Source: Qipengyuania citrea
Lineage (GTDB): Bacteria > Pseudomonadota > Alphaproteobacteria > Sphingomonadales > Sphingomonadaceae
Direction of reading: 5' to 3'
Assembly: GCF_009828015.1 (NCBI RefSeq)
Contig: NZ_WTYG01000002.1
Coordinates: forward strand, 62,001 to 126,000
Length of the DNA: 64,000 bases
Part shown: piece by piece, positions 9,343-18,869 of the stretch
Layout: each line of letters begins with the position of its first letter
Numbering within the stretch: position 1 is the first letter of the stretch
Position numbers and translations under genes: made by a program
The notes under the pieces: generated by a model
Database searches by the model: none
What the model saw: the letters and a program-made list of their open reading frames with translations, nothing else
What the model was told of the DNA's origin: nothing

Positions 9343-11739
9343 CTAGCGGAAACCCAGATTTCTCAGGCTGAAGTAGAACTGGAAGGTATCGCCGCGTTCG
9401 GCATCGCCCGCGGTAATGTAATCGCGCCGCCAGGTAACGCCCAGTTCGAGGCAGTCGTCCTGATAGGCGATGCCCAGCCGGGTACGGATCGGATCGAACC
9501 CGTCCGATGCCAGCGTGGGGTCCTCCTCGCGGTCGGTAAGGTTGAACACGCCCGAGCCGAACAGCGACCAGTAATTGGCAAAAGCCACCCGCACCGCGCC
9601 GCGCAATTCCTCGCGGTCCTGCAGATCCTCTACCTGCGTGATATCGCGGTCGAGCCGGACGTAACCGATCTCGGCATAGGTCCGGCTCGACCCGACGGTG
9701 GCGTCGATCTCGTTCCGGCGGATCGCCAGATTGTCCTTGTCCAGCCGGAAGCGGTGGGTGAACTTCAGGAAGTTCTTGTACCGCACCTCGGTCCGGCCGA
9801 CGAAATCGGAGAACCGTTCGGACAGGCCGGTCCCCACCGGCAGGATGTCGCGGTCGCTGTCGAGACGGTAGGATTGCCCAACATTGGTCTTCAGTTCCCA
9901 GTCCGGAATGCGCAGTGACCAGTCGAATCCGTAGGTGACCCGCGCGCCGTCCTCGACCCGGTCGTAGCCGGGGAAGCGGTTGAGCGCGAAGAGGTTGGAA
10001 TCCTCGAGGTCGATCGCACGGGCATCCTCGTTGGGGATGGCCAGATTCTTGATTGGCGGGGTGGCGACGAATTGCACGCGAGGGGTGAACACCTGCGTGC
10101 CGCCGAAGGCTTCGCCGACGAAGGGCCATTGCACGTCGAGCGCGCCCAGCGCCACGCCGCGGTATTCCCAGCCGGGATTCCCGCGATAGCTCGGCGTGGT
10201 GGTGAGGTAATTCTCGTCCGAATGGTAGACGTCGCCGCGCAGCATGCCGGTGAGCGTGACGACCTGGCCAAGCGCGGTCACGCGGCGCAGGTCCCATTGC
10301 GCGCGGGCGAAGGCGCGCTGCGTGTCCTGCCCGATATCGCGCATGATCGCGAGCGTGTTGCCCTGCAGTTCGAGCTGTCCGCCGAGGATCTTGGCATCGG
10401 GCCGCCAGCGCACGTCGAGCACGGGCAGCGCTATCGGCACTTCGCCTTGCGGCTGGTCAAGCCGCAGGGTCTGTGTGGCCCAGCCTGCCAGCGAGAAATA
10501 GGTGTTGCCGGCAATCCGCTCCAGCTCGAGCGTGGAGCGCAGCCGGTCGTCGCGGCTGATGTCGTAGCGGCGTAGGAAGGTGCGGTCGGTGGTGCGGCGG
10601 ACCGATCCGGTCAGGCTCCAGTCGGGCGTCAGTTGGAACCTGCCATTGGCGAACAGGTAGCCGCGGAATTCCTCCGCGCTGTCGGCCACGCCGGTGAAAG
10701 TGGAAATTCGCTGCGAATGGGTGGCGTAACCGGTGATCTGGTAGGCGCCAGCTTCGGTCAGGTGGCGCCACTGCCCCGCGACCATCGGTGCCGCCCCGGT
10801 ATAGACATGGGTGGTCAGCGTAAGGTCTTTGTTGTCGCCGAAGCGCAGGTAATAGCTGCCCGATACCTCGACCCCGTTGCTTTCGGAAAAGCGCAGGTCG
10901 GGCACGAGGAAACCCGAAACCGCACCGCCATCGGTGCGGATCGTCAGCCCCGGCAGCGGCAGCAAACGCGCGCCGAACAATTCCAGATAGGCGCCCGAAA
11001 AATTGATCCGGCTGGTCTCGGGGTCGTAAACGACGCGCTCGGCGGTGATTCGCCAGCTCGGATCGCGCGGGCAGCCCTGCGGATCGACCACGGCGCAGCC
11101 GCTATAGGCCGCTTCCTCCAGCGCGACGGTGCCGTCGCTTTCGCGAATGCCGCGATTGGCGGCGAGCCGCCCGCCCTGCCGCAGCGCGAGCAGCAGATCG
11201 TCCATCGCGCCGGCTTCGAATTCGTCGGTCAGCTCGACCCGTTCGGAAAACAGCTGGTTGCCGTTTTCATCGACGAACCGGACGCGCCCCGTGGCGAGGA
11301 TTTCGCCGGTCTGCTCGTTCCAGCTGACCGAATCGGCGCGCAGCGACCGGTCGCCGCTGCGCAGCACGACGTTGCCGCTGGCGGTCACGACATCGCTGTC
11401 GGCACTGTATTCGAGGATATCGGCTTCGAAGTCGATCGCGCGGTTGCCGGCCGCATCCAGCCCGTCATCGCCGGTGGGGGCGGGCGGCGGGTCCAGCCCG
11501 GCGCCGGGATCGGGTACGGTGAGCAGATCGTCGACGCCGGCGCCCTCGTCCAGCGTGGGCCGGTCGGGCTGCGGGTCGCCGGGCTCGCCCTGCGGGTCGA
11601 TGACGTTGCCGACATTGTCGGCCGCGCGCTGCGCAGCGGCCGGGCTGGCCGCACACAGCGCCAGCGCAATGGCAGTCAGAGTCGCGGGACGGATGGCCTC
11701 CCGGATGGCGTGCGGGGCTGTCTCGGCAGGCGGGAGCAT
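9343..11739 (-). CDS. lptD: LPS-assembly outer-membrane protein LptD
   Basis: LptD, with LptE, inserts lipopolysaccharide into the outer leaflet of the outer membrane. The 798-residue protein has a signal peptide (hydrophobic TLTAIALALCAASPAAAQ) from ATG 11739, a Pro/Asp-rich spacer, and an OstA/LptA-like jellyroll (about 110-260: FEADILEYSADSDVVTASGN and on). The large C-terminal beta-barrel ends in Arg-Phe-type sequence (FYFSLRNLGFR). Cys residues at SGCAVVDPQGCPRD and DDCLEL could form disulfides. Another ATG in frame is at 11781; 11739 is favoured by an upstream AAGG. A 143-base gap separates it from surA. Confidence 0.92.
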   Translation of the reverse strand: MLPPAETAPHAIREAIRPATLTAIALALCAASPAAAQRAADNVGNVIDPQGEPGDPQPDRPTLDEGAGVDDLLTVPDPGAGLDPPPAPTGDDGLDAAGNRAIDFEADILEYSADSDVVTASGNVVLRSGDRSLRADSVSWNEQTGEILATGRVRFVDENGNQLFSERVELTDEFEAGAMDDLLLALRQGGRLAANRGIRESDGTVALEEAAYSGCAVVDPQGCPRDPSWRITAERVVYDPETSRINFSGAYLELFGARLLPLPGLTIRTDGGAVSGFLVPDLRFSESNGVEVSGSYYLRFGDNKDLTLTTHVYTGAAPMVAGQWRHLTEAGAYQITGYATHSQRISTFTGVADSAEEFRGYLFANGRFQLTPDWSLTGSVRRTTDRTFLRRYDISRDDRLRSTLELERIAGNTYFSLAGWATQTLRLDQPQGEVPIALPVLDVRWRPDAKILGGQLELQGNTLAIMRDIGQDTQRAFARAQWDLRRVTALGQVVTLTGMLRGDVYHSDENYLTTTPSYRGNPGWEYRGVALGALDVQWPFVGEAFGGTQVFTPRVQFVATPPIKNLAIPNEDARAIDLEDSNLFALNRFPGYDRVEDGARVTYGFDWSLRIPDWELKTNVGQSYRLDSDRDILPVGTGLSERFSDFVGRTEVRYKNFLKFTHRFRLDKDNLAIRRNEIDATVGSSRTYAEIGYVRLDRDITQVEDLQDREELRGAVRVAFANYWSLFGSGVFNLTDREEDPTLASDGFDPIRTRLGIAYQDDCLELGVTWRRDYITAGDAERGDTFQFYFSLRNLGFR

Positions 11740-11839
11740 CCCTTGCCTATCGCACCGGCCACGCCTAATCGCAATCGCCATCCTCGATGGGCGTGCGCGC
11801 AGCGTATCGGCCCTGACCAAAGACAATTCCGGAGATCCC

Positions 11840-13300
11840 ATGCACATTCAGTTCAGCCAGTCCCGCCCGCAGGTTGCGCGCCTTGTTGCGCAAGTTACCG
11901 ACAAGGACAAGGTTCCCGCTGGGCTGGAAAAGCCGTTCGCCGAAGGCATGGAAGCCGCCCGGTTCAAGGGCAAGGCAGGACAGGTGTTCGACGGCTTCGT
12001 CGAACGCGATGGCCAAGTCCTCCGGCTGGCGCTGGCCGGCCTCGGCGACAAGAGCGATGAAGTCCGGCTCGCCAATTGCGAGAAAGCGGGCGCGGCGCTG
12101 GCTGCCAAGTACCAGTCAAGCGGCGACGAGGAACTCGTCCTCGACCTCGCGGACAGCGGCCTGACCGCCGAACAGGCAGCCAGCGTCCTGCTCGGCCTGC
12201 GGCTGCGCAACTGGCGCTACGATGTCTATCGCACCAAGATGAAGGACGAGCAGAAGATCACGCTCGCCACTGTCACCGTGATCGGCGCTCCCGAGGGGAG
12301 CGAGGCCGCGTGGGACGACATGGCGCATGTCGCCGAGGGCGTCGAGTTCACCCGCGTGCTGATCACCGAACCGGCGAATATCCTGTACCCGGAAAGCTTC
12401 GTCGAGCGCTGCCGCGAACGCTTCGAAGGCACCGGCGCCGAGCTGATCGTGCTGGACGAGGCGCAGATGGAAGAACTCGGCATGGGGTCGCTGCTGGGCG
12501 TCGGTCTCGGGTCGGAGCGCGAATCGCGCATCCTCGCGATCCGCTGGGACGGCGGCGAACCGGGGGCGGCCCCGACCGCCTTCGTCGGCAAGGGCGTGAC
12601 CTTCGACACCGGCGGCATCTCGATCAAGCCGGGCCCGGGCATGGAAGACATGAAGTGGGACATGGGCGGCGCAGGCGCCGTGGCGGGCGCGATGCTGGCG
12701 CTGGTCGGGCGCAAGGCCAAGGCCAATCTCGTAGGCGTGGTCGGGCTGGTCGAGAACATGCCCGATGGCAAGGCGCAGCGCCCCGGCGACGTGGTCACGA
12801 GCATGAGCGGACAGACCATCGAGGTGCTCAACACCGATGCCGAAGGGCGACTGGTGCTGGCCGATGCGCTTCACTGGACGCAGGAAGAATTCAAGCCCGC
12901 GCGCATCCTTGATTTCGCAACGCTGACCGGCGCCATGATCATCGCGCTCGGCCACGAGTTCGCGGGCGTCTTCTCGAACGATGACGCGCTTGCCAGCCAG
13001 CTGCACGATGCGGGCGAGGTGACCGGCGATCGCAACTGGCGCCTGCCGATCGGCCCGGCCTACGACAAGCTGATCAATTCGCCGATCGCCGACATGAAGA
13101 ACATCGGCGGGCGCGCCGCTGGATCGATCACCGCCGCGCAGTTCCTGCAGCGCTTCATCGCCGACGGGACGCCGTGGGCGCATGTCGACGTGGCCGGCAT
13201 GGTCTGGTCGGACAAGCCGGGCCGGACCTGGGGCAAGGGCGCGACCGGTTATGGCGTGCGCCTGCTCGACCGGTTCGTTCGCGACACGCTGGAAGGCTGA
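11840..13300 (+). CDS. pepA: leucyl aminopeptidase (M17)
   Basis: Cytoplasmic two-metal aminopeptidase removing N-terminal residues from peptides. The 486-residue protein starts at ATG 11840 with GGAG 6 bases before it. The N-terminal macro-like domain is followed by the catalytic domain with [16 protein letters not shown] (Lys and Asp ligands), [15 protein letters not shown], and the family signature [12 protein letters not shown]. It is divergent from lptD across about 100 bases and starts the run pepA-DUF2256-holC. Several PepA proteins also bind DNA; nothing in the sequence decides that here. Confidence 0.95.
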   Translation: MHIQFSQSRPQVARLVAQVTDKDKVPAGLEKPFAEGMEAARFKGKAGQVFDGFVERDGQVLRLALAGLGDKSDEVRLANCEKAGAALAAKYQSSGDEELVLDLADSGLTAEQAASVLLGLRLRNWRYDVYRTKMKDEQKITLATVTVIGAPEGSEAAWDDMAHVAEGVEFTRVLITEPANILYPESFVERCRERFEGTGAELIVLDEAQMEELGMGSLLGVGLGSERESRILAIRWDGGEPGAAPTAFVGKGVTFDTGGISIKPGPGMEDMKWDMGGAGAVAGAMLALVGRKAKANLVGVVGLVENMPDGKAQRPGDVVTSMSGQTIEVLNTDAEGRLVLADALHWTQEEFKPARILDFATLTGAMIIALGHEFAGVFSNDDALASQLHDAGEVTGDRNWRLPIGPAYDKLINSPIADMKNIGGRAAGSITAAQFLQRFIADGTPWAHVDVAGMVWSDKPGRTWGKGATGYGVRLLDRFVRDTLEG

Positions 13301-13308
13301 CGGATATC

Positions 13309-13494
13309 ATGGCCAAGGGTACCGGCAAGATGCGGCGGATGGGCGACTTGCCCAGCAAGACGTGCCTGACCTGCGGCTTTCCGTTCACGTGGCGCAAGAA
13401 ATGGGCGCGGGACTGGGAAGGGGTCAAATATTGCTCGGACAAATGCCGCCGCAACAAGCCATCCTCGTCGGGTGAGGCGGCGGGCCCCGAATGA
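13309..13494 (+). CDS. small DUF2256 zinc-finger-like protein
   Basis: A 61-residue basic protein starting at ATG 13309, 8 bases after pepA. It carries two Cys pairs, TCLTCGFPF and KYCSDKCRR, with [12 protein letters not shown] between them; this is the DUF2256 pattern, probably one zinc site. Function is unknown for the family. Its stop overlaps the holC start (ATGA), which suggests co-translation with a replisome subunit, though co-location alone proves no shared role. Confidence 0.85.
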   Translation: MAKGTGKMRRMGDLPSKTCLTCGFPFTWRKKWARDWEGVKYCSDKCRRNKPSSSGEAAGPE

Positions 13495-13940
13495 CCACGA
13501 CCCGCGTCGATTTCTACCAGCTCAGCCGCGATCCGGTGGACGTGACCGTGGCCAAGCTGGCCCGCAAGGTGTTGCAGGCGGGCGAGCGGCTGGTGGTCGT
13601 CAGCGGTGACGACGCGCAGCGCACGCATCTGTCGCAACTGCTCTGGCAGCAGGGCGGGGCGGCCTTCCTCGCCAACGGCATGGCCGGCGGGGCGCATGAA
13701 GCGCGCCAGCCGATCCTGCTGTCGGGTACCTGCGGTTCGTCCAATGGCGCGCGCATGGCCCTGATCGCCGATGGAAGGTGGCGCGAAGAGGCGCTGGAAT
13801 TCGACCGCGTCCTGCTGCTGTTCGATGCCGCCCAGCGCGACGCGGCCGCGGCTTTGTGGCGCCGCTTCGCGCAGGACGAGACGATCGACAACCGCATCAA
13901 CAAACAGGATGAACACGGCAGCTGGCGCGAGGGTCGCTGA
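13491..13940 (+). CDS. holC: DNA polymerase III subunit chi
   Basis: HolC links the clamp loader to single-stranded DNA-binding protein at the fork. The 149-residue protein begins [19 protein letters not shown] and has [21 protein letters not shown] and a C-terminal [20 protein letters not shown] stretch, typical of chi. Pairing with pepA is common in proteobacteria. It overlaps the DUF2256 stop by 4 bases. The partner psi (holD) is not visible and is often absent outside gammaproteobacteria. Confidence 0.9.
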   Translation: MTTTRVDFYQLSRDPVDVTVAKLARKVLQAGERLVVVSGDDAQRTHLSQLLWQQGGAAFLANGMAGGAHEARQPILLSGTCGSSNGARMALIADGRWREEALEFDRVLLLFDAAQRDAAAALWRRFAQDETIDNRINKQDEHGSWREGR

Positions 13941-13974
13941 CGGAACCGTTGCGCGCTTCAAGCATCGATAGGGC

Positions 13975-14502
13975 ATGACACGCAGCCCGCCCGCCGCCCG
14001 CCTCGCCGCTTTCACTGCCGCCGCGCTGGCAGTTGGGGCCTGCGGGGGCGAAGCCGAGAACGCGGGCGAGAATGGCGGTGACGGCGCCGAACCGCGCGGC
14101 TCCTACGATATCGATGCGGAAACGGGCGAAACCCGCGCGCGGCATACGGGCGACGACGGCACGGTCACGACCATGCGTTCGGGCGAGCGCGTCCCGGTCG
14201 AACTGCCCGCGGGGTTTGCCCTCTATCCCGGCGCACGGGTGACCAACAACACGCGGGTGGAACAGGCCGCTGGCGTGCTGGTCCTGCTGACGCTGGAGAG
14301 CGCCGCGCAACCGGCGGATATGGTGGCGTATTATCGTGAACAGGCAGCCAGTGCCGGGATCGACGTGGCGACGTCGCTCGACAGTGGGCCGATGACGATG
14401 ATCGGCGGTGAAAACGCCGATGGCACCAGCTTCTCCTTCACCGCGACGCGCGAAGGCGAGGTCACCCGGGCGCAGCTGTCGATCGGACGTGGTCTCGAAT
14501 GA
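13975..14502 (+). CDS. predicted lipoprotein of unknown function
   Basis: A 175-residue secreted protein with a signal peptide ending in the lipobox-like AVGACGG (Cys about 23), then a low-complexity Gly/Glu/Asn linker. A C-terminal domain (about 75-175) contains LPAGFALYPGARVTNNTRV and YYREQAASAGIDV. That domain looks like those found in proteins acting on the cell surface, but I do not recognise a named family. It lies between holC and ndk, with about 35 and 80 bases on either side. Function not assigned. Confidence 0.75.
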   Translation: MTRSPPAARLAAFTAAALAVGACGGEAENAGENGGDGAEPRGSYDIDAETGETRARHTGDDGTVTTMRSGERVPVELPAGFALYPGARVTNNTRVEQAAGVLVLLTLESAAQPADMVAYYREQAASAGIDVATSLDSGPMTMIGGENADGTSFSFTATREGEVTRAQLSIGRGLE

Positions 14503-14582
14503 AACTTGCCCGGGCGGGCCCGCGGCGCTAGGGGCGCGCGCGAGAATTTTCTCCCCCGCATACTCCACGCAAGGAAATCACC

Positions 14583-15005
14583 ATGGCGGTTACCCGCACC
14601 TTTTCGATCATCAAGCCCGATGCCACGCGCCGCAACCTCACCGGTGCGGTCACCAAGATGCTGGAAGAAGCCGGCCTGCGCGTCGTCGCCTCGAAGCGCA
14701 TCCAGATGACCCGCAAGCAGGCCGAAGGCTTCTACGCGGTGCACAAGGAACGTCCCTTCTTCGGTGAACTGGTCGACTTCATGATCTCGGGCCCAGTCGT
14801 CGTACAGGTTCTCGAAGGCGAAGATGCGGTCAAGCGCAACCGCGACGTGATGGGCGCGACCAACCCGGCGGATGCCGATGAAGGCACCATCCGCAAGACC
14901 TATGCCGAATCGATCGAAGCCAATTCGGTTCACGGTTCGGACAGCGACGAAAACGCCAAGATCGAAATCGACTTCTTCTTCAACGAAGACGAAATCGTCG
15001 GCTAA
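14583..15005 (+). CDS. ndk: nucleoside-diphosphate kinase
   Basis: Transfers the gamma phosphate of ATP to NDPs through a phosphohistidine intermediate, balancing NTP and dNTP pools. The 140-residue protein has the full family length, begins [17 protein letters not shown], and carries the active-site His117 in [11 protein letters not shown] 14583 has AAGGAAA 7 bases upstream. A possible promoter (TTGCCC, 16 bases, CTAGGG, around 14507-14534) precedes it. A hairpin terminator follows. Confidence 0.97.
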   Translation: MAVTRTFSIIKPDATRRNLTGAVTKMLEEAGLRVVASKRIQMTRKQAEGFYAVHKERPFFGELVDFMISGPVVVQVLEGEDAVKRNRDVMGATNPADADEGTIRKTYAESIEANSVHGSDSDENAKIEIDFFFNEDEIVG

Positions 15006-15012
15006 AAGCCTC

Positions 15013-15035
15013 TGCGGCCATGTCTTTTGGCCGCA
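15013..15035 (+). terminator. terminator of ndk
   Basis: TGCGGCC, a 9-base loop and GGCCGCA form a perfect 7-bp stem 8 bases after the ndk stop. The T-rich sequence catcatttgttt follows, consistent with intrinsic termination. Confidence 0.7.
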
Positions 15036-15056
15036 CATCATTTGTTTATAGGCTCA

Positions 15057-15084
15057 GGGGGCGATCCGTTCTAGGATCGCCCCC
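15057..15084 (+). promoter_or_regulatory. perfect 11-bp hairpin immediately before the NTF2-like start codon
   Basis: GGGGGCGATCC, loop GTTCTA and GGATCGCCCCC end 3 bases before ATG 15088. The only purine-rich candidate ribosome site, AGGA at 15073-15076, is inside the structure. ndk has its own terminator upstream, so this second stem is more likely a leader structure controlling translation, though a tandem terminator cannot be excluded. Confidence 0.5.
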
Positions 15085-15087
15085 ACT

Positions 15088-15513
15088 ATGGTCTTCGGCT
15101 TCTTGAACAAGCGCCTTTCGCGCAAGTCCCGCGCGAAGATGGTCGGCCAATTGGTCGATGCACTGAACAGGTTCGATTACGAAGCGGTCGAAAGGCTGAT
15201 CTCGCCCGACATGAAGGTCGTCGATGCGGGTGGGTACAGGCTGGAAGGCGCCGCCGCGGTTATCGACGCCGACCGCACCTTCCGCGAGCAGGCCGACCGC
15301 CCGCAGATCATCGTCGATACGCTCGACCACTGGGGCAAGGGAATGCTCCTGCGGGGCCATCTGGAAAGTCCGATGGCGGAAATTGACGGGCCGCTGATGT
15401 GGCGGATCGAATTCACCGGCAATCGTATCGGCCTGATCGAAACCACTCGCCCGCTTGACCGGATGACAGCACCGATGTTCGCCTCCCGGCGCAGCGCCCA
15501 GGCGGCCCGCTAG
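15088..15513 (+). CDS. NTF2/SnoaL-like protein
   Basis: A 141-residue protein with a short basic N-terminus (FLNKRLSRKSRAK) and then a single cone-shaped NTF2-like domain: MVGQLVDALNRFDYEAVERL, the polyketide-cyclase-style VDAGGYRLEGAAAVIDADR, and a terminal MWRIEFTGNRIGLIE strand. Such folds bind small ligands or act as isomerases; no catalytic residue can be assigned. The start lies just after a strong hairpin. The stop overlaps the stop of the convergent sulfotransferase gene in the tetramer CTAG. Confidence 0.7.
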   Translation: MVFGFLNKRLSRKSRAKMVGQLVDALNRFDYEAVERLISPDMKVVDAGGYRLEGAAAVIDADRTFREQADRPQIIVDTLDHWGKGMLLRGHLESPMAEIDGPLMWRIEFTGNRIGLIETTRPLDRMTAPMFASRRSAQAAR

Positions 15514-16715
15514 GCGGCCTCGCCCGCGGCGAAATTCTCGATCTGCACCTTGTGCGCCGTATGGCTGCCGGCCGCGGCCTTGCGCTGTTCGCGCCGCATC
15601 GCGGCCAGTGCAGCGCCCGATAGCGGCATGTCCAATGCAGCATAGACGTGGCCGATCTCGGCTTCCCAGTCCGCATTCAGCCGATCGAAATCGACATGCG
15701 CAACCTGTCCGGCAAAGCCCGCCAGTGCGCGTTCGATCCGCTGCTGGCGCAGTGCCAGCTTGCGCTGCCATTCGGCGGTGATGGCGGACAGGTCGCGGCG
15801 TGTGCTCTGGGGCGCCATCTGGCTCGCCACTAGCGATACCGAACTCTCGACGATCGCGGCCGCATCGCGGTGCGTCACCACCAGCCGCGTACCGGGGAAG
15901 TGCTGCAGCAGCGCGGGCAGGTCTTCGGCGAATTGCGGGCATTTCAGCACCCGCGGGCGGTCGGCATTACCCATCGTCGCCGCGTCCGTCCGCAGGATGC
16001 GTGCGAATTCGGCATAGACCGGACCGGGATCGCGCGCCTCGCTCCACGCCACGAAGGACGGGATGTGCCACTGTGCCTCGAAGGTCGCGGGCGATAGCGC
16101 TGCGGCAAGCCAGCCGATTTCCTCGTCGATACGGGTCGAACCGAACGGATGCAGGGCATCGAGCCAGGGATTGATCCGCCGCGCGATCGCCAGCGCCGCG
16201 GCGGCCTTGAGGGGGCGCCAGTCGGGCGTAACCGGAACCGGGTTGTGGCTGTCGCAGAACCGCGTACCGGCATGGTCCGGGTCCGCGGCCAGCAGCCGGT
16301 GCATTCGCGTGGTGCCCGCGCGCATCTGCCCGACGACGACGATCGGGGATGCGATCGCAGCCTGCGGCAAGCTCGGGTCGGTCCGCCATGCGCGGCCCAG
16401 TGCATGCCGCTTGCGGATGGCCGAGGTCAGCTGGCCGTAGGCCATCGTGTGGCCCAGCGCATTGAGTTCGGCTTCGCCGCGCAGGCTGGCGCACAGGCGT
16501 TCGAGGCGCAGGCGGAAGTCGGCAACTTCTGCCTCGCTGCGGCCCGCATGTTCGTCCTGCGCGGCAAAACCGCGGCTGCCCACCTGCCAGAGATATTCGG
16601 GGTCGAGTGGCGGCTTGGCGGTGATGCCCTTGCGCCACAGCGCGCCCACCGCGCGGTCGGCCCGATCGGCGGCGCGGGCGGTGGCCAGCGGATGGGGGCG
16701 CGGCGGCATGGCCAT
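15510..16715 (-). CDS. sulfotransferase-family protein
   Basis: A 401-residue protein from ATG 16715 (a second ATG is at 16709) with the PAPS-binding 5'-phosphosulfate loop VVVGQMRAGTTRMHRLL at about 135 and the 3'-phosphate-binding region LVVTHRDAAAIVESSVSL at about 290. The family moves sulfate from PAPS to alcohols, amines or glycans, or acts on unknown substrates in sphingomonads. It starts 5 bases after the stop of the purN fusion, so it is likely cotranscribed with purM-purN. The functional link is not obvious. Confidence 0.8.
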   Translation of the reverse strand: MAMPPRPHPLATARAADRADRAVGALWRKGITAKPPLDPEYLWQVGSRGFAAQDEHAGRSEAEVADFRLRLERLCASLRGEAELNALGHTMAYGQLTSAIRKRHALGRAWRTDPSLPQAAIASPIVVVGQMRAGTTRMHRLLAADPDHAGTRFCDSHNPVPVTPDWRPLKAAAALAIARRINPWLDALHPFGSTRIDEEIGWLAAALSPATFEAQWHIPSFVAWSEARDPGPVYAEFARILRTDAATMGNADRPRVLKCPQFAEDLPALLQHFPGTRLVVTHRDAAAIVESSVSLVASQMAPQSTRRDLSAITAEWQRKLALRQQRIERALAGFAGQVAHVDFDRLNADWEAEIGHVYAALDMPLSGAALAAMRREQRKAAAGSHTAHKVQIENFAAGEAA

Positions 16716-16720
16716 CGTGC

Positions 16721-17698
16721 TCAGGAAGCGTCCGCGGTGTCGAGCAGGCCGGCGATGCTCTTCGGGGCTACCTGCTGCCAGCTGCGCCGCAGCCAGTGGG
16801 CGGCATCGTCCCAGTCGAGGTCCGCCCGGTTGAGGATGACGCCGATCCATCCACTGGCGCCGTAATAGGCCGGCTTGTGATAGGCATGCGGCTGTGCCTC
16901 GACCAGGGTTTCCAGCTCGTCCAGCCCCGCGCATTTCACCAGCAGCGAGACGTGGGGGGCGCCGTGATGCCGGTCGGAGAAATGGGCGAAGAACTTGCCC
17001 GATTTCTCGGTCCCGACCCGAAAGCCCGGCGCACCGTGACTTTCGCGCTCATGTGTTTGCGGCAACGCCAGCGCCAGCGTACGCACGCGGGCCAGCAGGT
17101 GTTGCGGGTCGTTCCAGCGCGAAACGTAATCGGCCAGAACGCGGGGATAGAGCTGGTGCTCGGCCAGCCGGACGCGGGCGGCCAGCGCAGCGGGTGTGTC
17201 GCCGGGCTGGATCGCAATCGCGATCTGGCCGAGGATTTCGCCCGCATCGAGCTCTTCGGTCACCAGGTGGACGCTGGTCCCGCCGTAGCTATCGCCCGCC
17301 GCAATCGCGCGCGCATGCGTATCGAGCCCGGGATAGGCGGGCAGCAGCGAGGGGTGGATATTGAGCATGCGTCCCTCCCAGCGCCCGACGAAGCCGGGCG
17401 TCAGGATGCGCATGTACCCCGCCAGCACGATATATTGCGCACCGGCATCGCGCGCCGCCCGTTCCATGGCCGCATCGTGGTCTTCGCGGGCCATGCCCGC
17501 GTGTGCCAGCGCGAAGGTGGGGACCCCTTCGGCCCGGGCCAGCGCAAGCGCGGGGGCGGCGGGATCGTTGGCTGCGACAAGTGCGATTTCATAGGGCGAA
17601 CCGGGCAGGCGGCTGGCATAAAGCAGCGCCGCCATATTGGTGCCCGTGCCCGACACGAACACGGCGACCTTGGCGGTGGCCGTCGCGTGGTCAGGCAA
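16721..17698 (-). CDS. purN: PurN formyltransferase fused to an MmcQ/YjbR domain
   Basis: Residues 1-190 are phosphoribosylglycinamide formyltransferase (10-formyl-THF to GAR; third step of purine synthesis): [29 protein letters not shown], catalytic Asn113/His115 in [18 protein letters not shown], and Asp151 in EELDAGE. Residues about 196-325 are a complete MmcQ/YjbR domain ([43 protein letters not shown]). No stop or start codon lies between them; the junction is near 17116. The start is TTG 17698 inside the purM stop (TTGCCTGA), as no ATG or GTG fits. Fusion partner role unknown. Confidence 0.88.
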   Translation of the reverse strand: MPDHATATAKVAVFVSGTGTNMAALLYASRLPGSPYEIALVAANDPAAPALALARAEGVPTFALAHAGMAREDHDAAMERAARDAGAQYIVLAGYMRILTPGFVGRWEGRMLNIHPSLLPAYPGLDTHARAIAAGDSYGGTSVHLVTEELDAGEILGQIAIAIQPGDTPAALAARVRLAEHQLYPRVLADYVSRWNDPQHLLARVRTLALALPQTHERESHGAPGFRVGTEKSGKFFAHFSDRHHGAPHVSLLVKCAGLDELETLVEAQPHAYHKPAYYGASGWIGVILNRADLDWDDAAHWLRRSWQQVAPKSIAGLLDTADAS

Positions 17699-18800
17699 GA
17701 TGCGCCGCCGACCAGTCCTCGCGCGCGGCCCAGGTGCCGGCCGTGCCGTGCACGCTGCATCCCTTGTCGCCCGCCTCGATGCGGCCCACAGCCAGCACGG
17801 TTTCGCCCGCGTCCTCGAGACGGGTGCGAACGATTTCGGCATTGGCGGGCTCGACCGCGAGCACCATCCCTACCCCGCAATTGAAGGTCCGCGCCATTTC
17901 GGCGGGTTCGATATTCCCCTGGGCCTGGAGGAACGCCATCAGGCCCGGTTGCTCCCAGCCATCGGCTTCGACATGGGCATGCGCACCCTCGGGCAGGACG
18001 CGGGGGATGTTTTCCAGCAGGCCGCCGCCGGTGATATGCGCCATGGCGTCGACCAGCCCGTCGCGCACAAGCGGCAGCAGGCTGCGCACGTAGATCCGCG
18101 TCGGTTCGATCAGTGCGTCGATCAGCAGGCGGTCGCGATCGAACAGGGCCGGGCGGTCGAGTTTCCAGCCCTTGTCCTGCGCCAGCCGCCTCACCAGCGA
18201 ATAACCGTTCGAGTGCACGCCCGAACTGGCGAGGCCAAGCAGCAGGTGGCCGGGCGCGACGCGTTCGCCGGTCAGCTGTTCGCCGCGCTCGACCGCGCCG
18301 ACGCAGAACCCGGCGAGGTCGTAATCGCCCGCGGCGTACATGCCGGGCATTTCGGCGGTCTCGCCCCCGATTAGCGCGCAGCCGGCCTGTTTGCAGCCCT
18401 CGGCGATGCCCGCGATGACGCGCTCGGCCACGCCGTTTTCCAGCTTGCCGGTGGCGAAGTAATCGAGGAAGAACAGCGGTTCCGCCCCCTGGACGATCAG
18501 GTCGTTGACGCACATGGCGACGAGGTCGATGCCCACCGTGTCGTGGCGGTCGCTGTCGATGGCCAGCTTGAGCTTGGTGCCCACACCGTCATTGCCTGCG
18601 ACCAGTAGCGGATCCTTGTACCCGGCTGCCCTGGGGTCGAAAAAGCCACCGAAACCGCCGATCTCGCCATCCGCACCGGGACGCATCGTGGCCTTCACCA
18701 GCGGCCCGATCGCCTTGACCAGCGCATTGCCCGCCTCGATCGAAACACCCGCCTGTTCGTAGGTGTAGGAAGGGCTGCTGCTGCGCGGTTGGTCACTCAT
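17691..18800 (-). CDS. purM: phosphoribosylformylglycinamidine cyclo-ligase
   Basis: AIR synthetase closes the imidazole ring of the purine precursor using ATP (step 5). The 369-residue protein from ATG 18800 has [26 protein letters not shown], the nucleotide-contacting [28 protein letters not shown] and [16 protein letters not shown]. It overlaps the TTG start of the purN fusion by 8 bases, so the two purine genes are translationally coupled. It is divergent from the DUF2066-like gene across a 69-base gap. Confidence 0.96.
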   Translation of the reverse strand: MSDQPRSSSPSYTYEQAGVSIEAGNALVKAIGPLVKATMRPGADGEIGGFGGFFDPRAAGYKDPLLVAGNDGVGTKLKLAIDSDRHDTVGIDLVAMCVNDLIVQGAEPLFFLDYFATGKLENGVAERVIAGIAEGCKQAGCALIGGETAEMPGMYAAGDYDLAGFCVGAVERGEQLTGERVAPGHLLLGLASSGVHSNGYSLVRRLAQDKGWKLDRPALFDRDRLLIDALIEPTRIYVRSLLPLVRDGLVDAMAHITGGGLLENIPRVLPEGAHAHVEADGWEQPGLMAFLQAQGNIEPAEMARTFNCGVGMVLAVEPANAEIVRTRLEDAGETVLAVGRIEAGDKGCSVHGTAGTWAAREDWSAAHLA

Positions 18801-18869
18801 CTGACCCGCCTTACGCTTTCGCGCTTGGATTTCCAGAAGCCTTTCGGCAAAAGGCGCCCTGTTTTCCCC

